From assembly GCA_020630975.1 (NCBI GenBank), contig JAHDID010000036.1, positions 22,679 through 63,873 on the forward strand: 41,195 bases of DNA, given 5' to 3'. This DNA comes from Verrucomicrobiota bacterium (GTDB lineage: Bacteria; Verrucomicrobiota; Verrucomicrobiia; Verrucomicrobiales; DEV007). Below the pieces are notes generated by a model. The model was not told the DNA's origin, searched no databases, and worked only from the letters and a program-made list of their open reading frames with translations. A program made the position numbers and the translations under genes. Below, piece after piece: positions 39,101-41,195 of this stretch. The first letter of the stretch is position 1, and every line of letters starts with the position of its first letter.

Positions 39101-41195
39101 CCAGCATTGATTGTGTTATCACCGTTACCTGTGGTCACGGTGTCGTCACCGCTGCCGCTAGTCACTGCGTTGTTTCCTTCTCCAGTCGAGACGGAATTAT
39201 TGCCATCACCAGCATTGACGGTGTTGTTTCCGTCACCAGTCGTCACAGTGTCAGCACCTCCCCCGGAAGTCACCGAATTATCTCCGTCGCCAGTTGATAC
39301 GGTATTATCACCTTCACCTGCACTTACAGTATTGTTACCACTACCGGCATCGATCGAATCATTGCCGCTGCCTGAAGTCACATTATCGTCGCCAGCTCCT
39401 GCGCTGACCGTGTTGTTACCGTCGCCGACGTTGAGGTTATCACTGCCAGAGCCACTGGTCACGCTATCAGAACCTGTGCCGGTGGTGACCGTGTTATTTC
39501 CATCGCCGGTGTCGATCGTGTTGTCGCCGTTACCTGTAGTCACGGTGTCATCTCCGCTGCCTGAAGTCACCTGGTTATTGCCGTCGCCGGTATTGATGGT
39601 GTTACTACCCTCACCTGCGTCAACCGTGTTATTGCCACTGCCTGCATCGATCGAGTCATTACCACTACCCGAGGTCACATTATCATCGCCAGCCCCTGCG
39701 TTGACCGTGTTATTACCGTCGCCGACATTGAGATCATCGCTACCAGATCCACTGGTCACACTATCAGCACCTGTGCCGGTGGTGACGGTGTTGTTTCCAT
39801 CGCCGGTATTAATCGTGTTATCGCCGTTACCCGTGGTCACGGTGTCGTCGCCTCCGCCTGAGGTGACGGTGTTATTACCATCACCTGTCGAAACAGTGTT
39901 ATCGCCCTCGCCTGCATTGACAGTGTTGTTGCCGCTGCCTGTATCGATGGCGTCATTGCCGCTGCCTGAGGTAACACTGTCGTCACCTGCTCCCGCGCTG
40001 ACGGTGTTGTTGCCGTCACCAACATTGAGATCATCACTACCGGAGCCGCTTGTTACACTATCGGATCCTGTGCCGGTAGATACCGTGTTATTTCCATCTC
40101 CAGTATCGATCGTGTTGTCGCCGTTACCGGTGGTCACGGTGTCATCTCCGCCGCCTGAGCTTACTTGGTTATTGCCGTCGCCGGTCGATACGGTGTTGTC
40201 GCCATCACCGGCATCGACAGTGTTGTTACCACTGCCTGCGTCGATGGCATCATTACCACTGCCAGACGTGACATTATCATCACCTGCTCCGGCGCTTACG
40301 GTGTTGTTACCATCTCCGACATTCAGATCGTCGCTGCCCGAACCACTGGTTACATTATCGGAACCTGTACCGGTAGACACCGTGTTATTACCGTCTCCGG
40401 TATTGATCGTGTTATCGCCGTTACCGGTGGTAACCGTGTCGTCTCCGCTTCCAGACGTGACACTGTTGTTGCCATCGCCTGTTGATACAGAGTTATTACC
40501 CTCACCAGTGTCGACTGTGTTGTCGCCATCCCCGGTGTTGATCGAGTCATTCCCTCCACCAGAAGTTACTTGGTTGTTACCATCACCGGTGGACACGGTG
40601 TTGTCGCCCTCACCAGCATCCACAGTATTATTACCACTGCCAGCATCGACTGAGTCGTTGCCGCTACCGGAGGTGACGTTGTCATCACCTGCTCCAGCAC
40701 TGACGGTGTTATCGCCATCTCCGACATTGAGATTATCGCTACCGGAGCCGCTTGTTACATTATCAGATCCCGTACCTGTAGACACGGTGTTATTGCCGTC
40801 GCCAGTATTGATCGTGTTATCACCGTTTCCGGTGGTCACCGTGTCATCGCCGCCGCCAGACGTCACGTTATTGTTGCCATCGCCTGTTGATACCGTGTTG
40901 TCGCCGTCGCCGGCATCGACTGTGTTGTTGCCACTGCCTGCATCAACCGAGTCGTTTCCGCTGCCTGAGGTGACATTATCATCACCGGCACCGGCGCTGA
41001 CCGTGTTGTCACCATCTCCGACATTCAGATCATCACTGCCTGAGCCACTAGTCACATTGTCTGAGCCGGAACCAGATGTCACGGAGTTGTTGCCGTCTCC
41101 GGTATTGATCGTGTTATCACCGTTTCCGGTGGTCACCGTGTCATCGCCACCTCCAGAGGTGACATCATTGTTACCATCTCCAGTTGAAACATTGT
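21136..41195 (-). CDS. Giant RTX/VCBS/cadherin-type surface adhesin, 5' end outside window
   Basis: One uninterrupted frame of at least 6,685 residues that continues past base 41195. A GTG at 41136 is in the middle of the repeats and is not the start. From the N-terminal side: RTX-like nonapeptides (38313-41195), a post-RTX module, a tandem-95 domain, four VCBS repeats (36533-37828), a beta-sandwich, further VCBS and cadherin-like domains, three LamG-like domains (about 34380-35025, 32690-33445, 29495-30180), a PA14-like domain (30840-31480), two propeller-like repeat blocks, more sandwich domains, and a C-terminal calcium-loop module. Families with this build are type I secreted adhesins such as LapA and BapA that hold cells to surfaces or to each other. 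The C-terminus ends in an acidic/aliphatic tail (EEEYIDIQ), fitting a type I signal. There is no signal peptide to judge. The adaptor gene follows at 20965. Confidence 0.93.
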   Translation of the reverse strand, partial: NVSTGDGNNDVTSGGGDDTVTTGNGDNTINTGDGNNSVTSGSGSDNVTSGSGSDDLNVGDGDNTVSAGAGDDNVTSGSGNDSVDAGSGNNTVDAGDGDNTVSTGDGNNNVTSGGGDDTVTTGNGDNTINTGDGNNTVSTGTGSDNVTSGSGSDNLNVGDGDNTVSAGAGDDNVTSGSGNDSVDAGSGNNTVDAGEGDNTVSTGDGNNQVTSGGGNDSINTGDGDNTVDTGEGNNSVSTGDGNNSVTSGSGDDTVTTGNGDNTINTGDGNNTVSTGTGSDNVTSGSGSDDLNVGDGNNTVSAGAGDDNVTSGSGNDAIDAGSGNNTVDAGDGDNTVSTGDGNNQVSSGGGDDTVTTGNGDNTIDTGDGNNTVSTGTGSDSVTSGSGSDDLNVGDGNNTVSAGAGDDSVTSGSGNDAIDTGSGNNTVNAGEGDNTVSTGDGNNTVTSGGGDDTVTTGNGDNTINTGDGNNTVTTGTGADSVTSGSGSDDLNVGDGNNTVNAGAGDDNVTSGSGNDSIDAGSGNNTVDAGEGSNTINTGDGNNQVTSGSGDDTVTTGNGDNTIDTGDGNNTVTTGTGSDSVTSGSGSDNLNVGDGNNTVSAGAGDDNVTSGSGNDSIDAGSGNNTVSAGEGDNTVSTGDGDNSVTSGGGADTVTTGDGNNTVNAGDGNNSVSTGEGNNAVTSGSGDDTVTTGNGDNTINAGDGNNTVTTGTGSDSVTSGSGSDNLNVGDGNNTVSAGAGDDNVTSGSGNDSIDAGSGNNTVDAGEGDNTVSTGDGNNTVTTGSGADSVSTGDGDNTVDAGEGNNTVSTGDGNNTVTSGGGDDTVTTGNGDNTINTGDGNNSVTSGSGADSVTSGSGDDNLNVGDGDNTVSAGGGNDNITSGSGNDSINAGSGNNTVNAGAGNNTITTGDGDNTITSGSGTDTVTTGSGSDTIDTGAGDDSVDAGAGDDTIAAGSGNDTIEGGAGQDRVTYTGLSTDYTFTEHPDGSLTITDNRPGSPDGSDRISGVEDFAFTDKTLTYEQITDPDAIDDAASVSEDTSISIGVLTNDVTIDTDTLTITAVTDPVGTVTNNGNGTISYDTNGQFESLNVGDTAIDTFSYTIDDGHGSTDIATVTVTITGENDGPVATGATSSTTEETVTTANGNVTSTDVDAGSTATWTALSTAASDSGYGTFDLTTGGAWTYNLTNSHASVQALNVGETLMDQITMTVTDDNGATDTTVVTITVTGTNDVPVAAGSVGDVTEESSLSSTGVVTSTDTDATATASWTALNAESGDNGYGSFDLTAGGAWTYNLANSHASVQALNAGETLIDQITVTVTDDNGATDTAVIEVTITGTNDGPVATGSTGSVTEESVVTANGTVTSTDVDATATAAWSVLSAASGDNGYGTFDLTSGGAWTYSLTNGHASVQALNAGETLIDQITVMVTDDNGATDTALIDVTITGTNDAPVATGSSGGVTEETSLSSSGTVTSTDTDATAMATWTVLNAESGDNGYGSFDLTAGGAWTYNLTNSHASVQALNAGETLTDQITVTVTDDNGATDTAVIDVTITGTNDGPVAAKTSAVVDQITNETFDGTSADGWTGGTLIQGNAAFGNYLRGHASGGVQNVSKTFDLGADHGSAVIEFDMLRLDSWDNEEFRVFIDDEQVYSRVHDKNTTLGYHEQTITIDGVTYTTTFTPTSDRVNQTGSSYRDQTFRVRVTVDQASGPIKVGFGTTLNSPAHDESYGIDNLAVIATDDLDLYLGEGAVIEAATDSSGATDHAISVAKGNLSVSDVDTTSSHTWSGNASSTYGSLDVNAMSGVWTYTLDNSAAQILDEGDVVTETFTVTVTDDQGATDTQTVIITINGSNDGPVATGSTDNITEDSGVAAAGTVSSTDVDADDNTTWTALSSAAGDNGYGAFSLDASGNWDYNLNNSLSSIQALDLGDTLIDSVTVTVTDDNGGTDTAEITVTITGANDVPTDIIASRTDVDENTAPESVVATLDAIDVDADNGGFTYSEIGGTGATLFKIVGNEIRLESDASLDHEVNDLFTYTVRATDSEGASFNKTFNIAINDVNEVPFSLTFDASDQAPDLTNAAAGFINPGPDPVNYGVIQGVNTGGPWTERTHLLSFNTGSDITGDQVIFEEGGTTRGWSLSILPDPDNGDVPTLYAMVYNNAEWPNATTIRNNGINMGPVQTDTDYTVAMVFDARDANPANNTFSAYLNGELSGASSGILKQYNHTGEIGVGGLINGTRDPRTGAQIPGNGRDFKGTVNEIQIVNEIFTPSEVTQSSNYYSAIYDQTPSAPGVAENSENGTVVGSVKGSDIDDGDVLTYSFVDDAGGRFAIDANSGEITVANGSLLNHETDASHEIVVRVTDAGGLFLDQTFTIAVSNVNEGPTVTSSNPQAVIQEDVTLTVTGTLVASDPDFNDNQTWSGPSAGIYGGLSIDPDTGEWSYSVNNGDAVVQTLNAGQTLIDQMTVTVTDDFGVSDTTVVTVTVTGTNDTPVLDSSHDLRLNTMEMDDTNPSGTTVADLLSSHGGDFDIISDVDGNPAQGIAVTGLTAQSSGYWEYSTDGGASFSSIGHVDDTAALLLQPDDVIRFIPIGAAVDQSSVQALEGLQAWFKAEDLASTHSDGDKVTTWVDRTGNGNDATLIQGDGAVFRSNEINGEAGLVFTDDAYQLPIDVRASVMEDATFVAVYEMRDTANMSGLFGNDNGSWDRFFSPSVGDNHPFFDADDNDGVASLGGSSAGAVVEDAAEAGVPKLIFVSYDGEVNAYGVNVGPENGSTVRFNGEIVTTFTDQSHATDAIGNLALGWDGDNNFFEGSLSEFLVFDQSMSDVNIAQLNGYLATVYGVAIEDPVLSFRGWDQTGVTTGLEGTKVDINDQIDAFSSEFDTATLTVLPENDPKDDSFVSDESAVVTGNVVSNDIAYDSSAGDFEVVGITVLDSSYSTETNVALGGGTLSVSADGSFSFDPSSSYETLAVGETAIESFGYILDNGLSTETATVTITLTGVNDGPIATGASYGISGSSSLSSNLITDDSGMGVDSDLDGDNLFVSGFVVEGVDYTPGTTATVAAGAITVNADGGFHFIQSASWSPEASFYTLNSQVVKDSGYSVTIPGADGGFADIQATVIGMDEDFHDGWNPDIPSGYRLSAGNEITYSFDQTVSVKFTLGDSDDDQMVLIVDGRQVIDGPTEPGEYTFTGSNFSIASNGGSGVYYSVEVDQASSDYTQSFDYTISDGNGGFDTATVEILTNQAPEIVPQFNLNSLGGIEFKRYQGINDADGADFLEDPNSGGGVNDTIGTTGDGWNTTPDIQVDDYSSDDGTIKPYAEGENYGDVYSGYFIPDQTGYVEFNLRDAAGRLDDAARVLVATTQYHDDVIAVKTDVANSSAAAIFDMTIEDHDTSSFYSAGASDPNYADGRIFVTAGEVYAFEVRYFERGGLDYFGLNTRFSVDGTNFSEFEPLNAGNFVPAGGFSETKLAYEGGYDASTLFVDPEGDTLTYSAQVVLSDGTVTPYVGPGGTSSLEEIGLSIDAATGMVTGSLNANYTGQRVIITAHDAVSAQSTSINPISLLTRPAVADDALSGEEGAVIGGNLMTDDNGNGVDRDLEGDAIHVENFTVDGVIYSVGQTAVFPEGGSIVVNYNGSYSFTPDGQFEGLADGETDVLSFSYQVSDNDDNMSSADVVITVVGANDAPTGFTIAGEATSIGFDGQDTQLGIARDVDLMPTSALTLEMRISAPDEQLGDFTVLASYAVASEHNEILFGVYYDTVRIYLKGQYYDTGIDRSEILTGTEEDISITWDKETDEIRTYLNGAFRSSISVPDISIVAGGALVLGQEQDSVGGSFETHQAFQGQISEVRIFDYARTDQQIQDNAGILLNNPEAESGLVINWQGNVDSSGVMIDRAGNYDLQLSSDVAHSISVDENLTTNAQSGAVVGTLTGVDDLDGSDTHTFSVVEDDPSEFHWFDIGTDADGNPALVVKDGVDLNHEIREFHNVKIRVDDGNGGTFDKVFRVQVNDLNEAPQSFIISREGELGGADVVTEAASGLTSGGSPALVALPAGTYGQLSTNVGIDGVPKLHLQKFTDQTTRAGDPVILDAPEGDQPKTGGERPETVEMPNGEILVAYITASNDVNVVKMDLYGTSLTDTGDLALSAAAKSNVGLTKLADDNVIMTWLNEDTGRVEGQVFDGDMVAQSALLDLGEADVNTQVTHFGDGFAILTELNGNVFIEKFDSAGISLGAAEQVNANGGDHYSAFIITRAGGELTVVWTSDDGTNKELNYHNYGVDGVSVSGPQVIDIAEGSDPVITDTNTYRDGRFELVYSPDYGEDGIGNIRFLNSDNEGIPWSSSTPSSGNGEHANGTFIRLDNDHGAYAWEEHGSASQGVDTRRSGLATTQSFATDGDFSTAVLGLADGSYYSYWKTTGVDGSGTALRGQLYDVEGEKVGSAFTVNTATEGDQGEPSTARLVDGGGVVAFESDGNIFVQRYAGSGAQLGGNVQANTVTAGIQGTPAITGLEDGGYVVAWQTDSQSIHYQRYAANGSEVGGAVTVGGNPDTDSELHLSGTSDGGFVLGWTDGETPTVVRFDDAGNASSPSVISGQEELEGLVGMVNGGYVTISDGPSGTVIERFDASGASLGSSSIAPSGDKVENAAMIALQDGGYMVTWEDVDLDQSLRYIYGQRFNEDGSVRAGRFLVNLLPADPENPEVERHYDPSLSQLANGNVVFSWSYENANPSLNGAKFRFYEQAPAEEVVGPVVVASLSSDDIDEGDNHTYELVSDPTGKFEIVGNTVVLRTGESFTNLAQFTQEYDIVVRITDQGGLTLEDNVTIVINGGQDFPTNLFVDDGDGTTNDDTTATVLDGATGGTIVGTLSVEDVDTDDSHTYAIKSTEGGLGMFEIVNGNQIAVKAGYQINFSQRETHEVTIEVMDSQGLKYTEVINVDVQDINQAPTSILSTPVGNFEQNQDSQVISTYAAQNGYDASMRVLELGDGSGEYYIFMRDANDSYVKAQKFAADGTALTERKELFHTRGLVDVDLLDNGEIVVARTGWNSHRTTPYIEVLDSDLNTTVSGFYVDLVDNVSNNSSGSPQVTALSNGKFAVIYDKPSADWGESNDVAIAIYNNDGTLVTPAFHAAQYTVNNQGRSFANVTELDNGNIFVAFDTLSGVLDTSGWGVSGRIFDIDGNAITDEFKVSAYTNSGQHDTQIVKLANGNVLVSYYDGNEGGDIRGTIFDQDGTVLSENLMLSGGSVHTRYHHTFELEDGGFFVSYSVSNDVKGQRFDADGNKLGAEVLIAVEGGNQYSHHHTSAQLSNGNLVLVGRDDEAGGTFHKIFDIDGNLVADPEDLFAAHGGAYTDVIALNNGEFITVRGHGKNLVMQRLDSDGNLIEETIQPVTNTAHNPNGAALPDGGYVLTYYDGWSIFVQRFDENSNMLGERVRINSGISDSGEDLSRLTVFSDGSFVVTFSSHDMGINGYSQIVQQRFDSDGLKVGEPTQVNTTITDNNDWAQTLELADGTYIIAWHGHHYGGWGVHAQKFAADGTPIGEEWRLNENWSGDQHTVKLVQLADGGFVAAYLSRDDSWTHGVVMQKFDSNGTPIGQEVTVNSSTNYHQYINDVVQLNDGGFIVLWHSLHDRGDTFKAMGQRYDKYGNEVGDEIMISPEVGRGTHLQGAQNADGTIVFTFYYASEEAGSKSFRSVAWKPGVDESVDGGTVVAELSRTDADVGDTAVYELIDSNGNVISNDGMFEIVGNEVRLLANASLDFETATSHTLRVRVTDSGGLSHEEDVVINVLDVLDPTDDTFSIHAGDTASGNLVTDDNGSGADRDVSSVTGFKVGDTLYNVGETASLAGGDLTVNADGSFNFVSDENFVAPDPVFTRLDAFDNMFNDFTTVIPGVSGGADITAEVRGVTNFDHGRLWSGDSNSVYSEAYWIKYGHEISFDFDQPVTVQFSMQYLHNNEQFTLNVDGVDVAYQVEQDTSGHMKTVSFTGTNFIVKHVDGSGDGFGFFVDVDAASSAANQHFEYTVTDGVNTETANAFVTIDPSPESTAAVATSGAPLASNSAVNASFEEGLTPGAALSGGYWQGYSEDAIAGWNTTDSTGIIELQNGYGDLTPHDGGYYAELNYVEEATLWQAVDTSGTSGISINFQHAQKISVGEQIRVLIGSVAPPDRAGPSDVEDLLALGFVEVVMTNTDGVLSWNEYSSTVSIPEGQDVTYVAFQSQGTEHSNIGNYLDSVELRGVNPIYLSDYGVEISDNTGILEGMKITLTNAQAEDLLAIGGLLPSGLESSLDVSAPNVVLTITGRASVDAYQEVLSGVSFSSYSGSTGVRNVKVSVDDGNGFADPSYLAIDYGDTLPDGTISYSNFDNKDSLGWEFSGPAGSGGGALPNRIQFGGGNAIGGVATKEITTIAGDEYTISFTLTKNGASDQTFTIQAGSGAVESVSVVNGDVYTYTFVADGTSTQIVVNDTTTLANSQGVDWGMDDIAVVHVPSSTPPIVIDMDGDGAEFDSVDEGIAMDVDGDGVKEQSAWADEDDAVLIYDGNNNGDVDGRSEFAFADYSENKNATDMEGLREGFDTNNDGVLSAEDAEFGSFKVWQDSDGDGEVGDGEMISLADAGIESIGLVSDGESYHSGDGDVLVHGESVVNYSDGSTGIAADAEFKYEDLIAGEEAPIEILAENGDSMVIDDDTSSPVAEDRVDAPSSPSGAMIEEEYIDIQ
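21420..21819 (-). other. Calcium-loop module near the C-terminus of the giant protein
   Basis: Five D-x-[DN]-x-[DN]-G loops in about 130 residues: DMDGDGAEF, DVDGDGVKE, DGNNNGDVDGRSEF, DTNNDGVLSAEDAEF and DSDGDGEVGDGEM, ending in LADAGIESIGL. This combination (VIDMDGDG... WADEDDAVLIYDGNNNG) is the C-terminal module of many RTX/VCBS adhesins and would be ordered by calcium outside the cell. About 90 acidic, unstructured residues follow to the stop at 21136. Confidence 0.85.
21820..24189 (-). other. C-terminal-side cadherin, tandem-95 and jelly-roll-like domains
   Basis: In protein order: a cadherin-like domain (about 23910-24190), then a tandem-95 type domain with insert (23150-23900; DDTFSIHAGDTASGNLVTDD). 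Next are a jelly-roll-like domain (22560-23100; NASFEEGLTPGAAL...IAGWNTTDSTGIIELQ), a beta domain (22240-22550; TGILEGMKITLTNAQAEDLL) and a second sandwich (21820-22230; WEFSGPAGSGGGALPNRIQFGGG). The jelly-rolls resemble carbohydrate-binding or DUF642-like folds; that is inference from pattern. Confidence 0.55.
24190..26400 (-). repeat. Second propeller-like repeat block of the giant protein
   Basis: Thirteen repeats marked by QRFDxDGxxxGEE-type segments, for example QKFAADGTPIGEE, QKFDSNGTPIGQE and QRYDKYGNEVGDE, each preceded by a LxDGGFxVxxW-type strand. It follows two cadherin-like domains (26430-27020) and is followed by a third (23910-24190). The repeats are more divergent than the VCBS units, implying an older expansion. 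The DNA here is visibly richer in A and T than the rest of the window. Confidence 0.7.
27030..29170 (-). repeat. First propeller-like repeat block of the giant protein
   Basis: About eleven repeats of roughly 50-65 residues with the pattern xLxDGGYVVAWxx...xxxxQRYxxxGxxxGxxxxVN, for example GLEDGGYVVAWQTDSQSIHYQRYAANGSEVGGAV. The alternating strands and the Asp-Gly turn fit blades of one or two beta-propellers or a beta-solenoid. The block is flanked by cadherin-like domains on both sides. Confidence 0.7.
29200..32529 (-). other. Tandem-95, PA14-like, LamG-like and cadherin domains
   Basis: In protein order: tandem-95 domains (about 31480-32530) interrupted by sandwich inserts, then a PA14-like domain (30840-31480; IEFKRYQGINDADGADFL, GYVEFNLRDAAGRLDDAARVLV, YAFEVRYFERGGLDYFGL). 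Next are a putative Ig-like segment, another tandem-95 domain (30185-30540), a third LamG-like domain (29495-30180; LTLEMRISAPDEQLGDFTV, EIRTYLNGAFRSSI, ISEVRIFDYARTDQQI) and a cadherin-like domain (29200-29495). PA14 and LamG folds in adhesins usually bind sugars; specificity cannot be read from sequence. Confidence 0.65.
32530..36532 (-). other. Mixed sandwich, VCBS, cadherin-like and LamG-like domains
   Basis: In protein order: a beta-sandwich insert (about 36020-36530; FDGTSADGWTGG...YGIDNLAV), VCBS-like units near 35650-35975 and 35335-35650, and a cadherin-like domain (35025-35335; DENTAPES...FTYTVRATDSEG). Then a LamG/concanavalin-like domain (34380-35025; YTVAMVFDARDANPANNTFSAYLNG), another cadherin-like (34065-34380), a VCBS (33750-34065) and a second LamG-like domain (32690-33445; LQAWFKAEDL...WVDRTGNGNDATL, EFLVFDQSMS). 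The ligand-binding parts of the adhesin are likely among the LamG-like domains, which in other proteins bind glycans. Boundaries are approximate. Confidence 0.65.
36533..37828 (-). repeat. Four tandem VCBS repeats of exactly 108 residues
   Basis: The repeat boundary (coding for GxNDxPVA) falls at 37829, 37505, 37181, 36857 and 36533, so the four units are each 324 bp with no indel. Each unit has VTEE, TSTDTDATA, GxYGSFDLTAGGAWTYNL, SHASVQALNAGETLIDQITVTVTDDNGATDTA. VCBS domains are beta-sandwich repeats of bacterial adhesins of the Vibrio-Colwellia-Bradyrhizobium-Shewanella type. Conserved length and high identity suggest recent duplication or ongoing homogenisation. Confidence 0.9.
37829..38312 (-). 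other. Post-RTX module and tandem-95/cadherin-like domain of the giant protein
   Basis: Directly after the nonapeptides comes GGAGQDRVTYTG...DYTF....DGSLTITDNRPGSPDGSDRISGVEDFAFTD, the standard segment that closes RTX beta-rolls in many secreted proteins. Next is a domain of the ANDDxxxxxEDTxxxxxVLxND type (DDAASVSEDTSISIGVLTNDV...DTFSYTIDDGHGSTDIATVTVTITGEND), typical of tandem-95 repeat adhesin modules. In known proteins the RTX-closing segment is near the C-terminus; here it is followed by about 5,600 more residues. Confidence 0.8.
38313..41195 (-). repeat. RTX-like nonapeptide array with higher-order units
   Basis: About 106 in-frame 9-residue repeats with consensus [TSAV]-G-x-G-[NDS]-[ND]-x-[VIL]-x, a variant of the RTX motif GGxGxDxUx in which the first Gly is usually Thr, Ser or Ala and the calcium Asp alternates with Asn. 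A second level exists: the LNVGDG repeat occurs eight times, anchored at 41020, 40723, 40318, 40021, 39724, 39427, 39022 and 38617. The steps are 297 or 405 bp, that is 11 or 15 nonapeptides. The block contains no Lys, Arg, His, Cys, Pro or aromatic residue that I can see. A beta-roll fold is expected. Confidence 0.92.

Noticed and set aside
41134-41136. GTG as the start of the giant gene
   Set aside because: The same frame with the same nonapeptides continues without a stop to base 41195, so the real start lies outside the window.
38313-41195. Regular 27-bp periodicity resembling a CRISPR array or satellite DNA
   Set aside because: The period is that of nine codons, the frame stays open throughout and differences fall mainly at third positions. 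It is a coding repeat.
1-41195. tRNA, rRNA, riboswitch or phage genes
   Set aside because: No cloverleaf with CCA-side signature, rRNA core sequence, known aptamer pattern or phage structural gene was recognised. A covariance-model scan would be needed to exclude small RNAs.

Overview
The window looks like chromosomal DNA of a Gram-negative, probably marine bacterium. I infer Verrucomicrobiota or another PVC-type lineage from the mix of genes: a DUF3500 protein, secreted C-type-lectin-fold proteins, a Tat-exported SGNH hydrolase, NADH dehydrogenase subunits and a giant RTX/VCBS adhesin. Shine-Dalgarno sequences are mostly weak or absent. No 16S rRNA or other phylogenetic marker is present, so the assignment is inference. 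I saw no rRNA, tRNA, CRISPR array or intact insertion sequence.

Left part (1-21.1 kb): ordinary-density gene space. It opens with a 55-bp direct repeat carrying hairpins, followed by a DUF3500 protein and a 44-aa one-helix membrane ORF. Next come a subtilisin-like protease (minus strand), a small Gly/His-rich membrane protein, and a plus-strand run of a PpiD/SurA-like periplasmic chaperone, a TPR protein, two secreted C-type-lectin-domain proteins and a GT39/ArnT-like glycosyltransferase. Then a dGTPase-like HD hydrolase and a class-C-beta-lactamase-like serine hydrolase lie on the minus strand. They are followed by a two-helix membrane protein, an isolated nuoB-nuoC pair, an HD-domain protein, an unknown membrane-anchored protein (minus), ychF, a GGQ-containing release-factor-like protein, a Tat-type SGNH hydrolase (minus) and an HlyD-like periplasmic adaptor (minus). 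Two copies of a 44-bp dispersed repeat, in opposite orientation, lie at 1.7 kb and 19.1 kb.

Right part (21.1-41.2 kb): a single minus-strand gene fills the last 20 kb and runs off the right edge without its start. At least 6,685 residues are visible. Reading from its N-terminal side it has about 106 RTX-like nonapeptides arranged in 99- or 135-residue higher-order units, then a post-RTX module. Four VCBS repeats of exactly 108 residues follow, then an alternation of cadherin-like, VCBS/tandem-95, LamG-like and PA14-like domains. Two long blocks of beta-propeller-like repeats come next, then sandwich domains, and a C-terminal module with D-x-D-x-D-G calcium loops and a short acidic tail. It is most likely a type I secreted cell-surface adhesin. 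The adaptor gene just downstream may belong to its export system, but no ABC exporter or outer-membrane channel is visible here.

The most interesting signal is this giant protein. The nonapeptide block lies before the adhesive domains instead of near the C-terminus, its lengths are exact multiples of nine residues, it is free of basic and aromatic residues, and its DNA has drifted mostly at synonymous positions.
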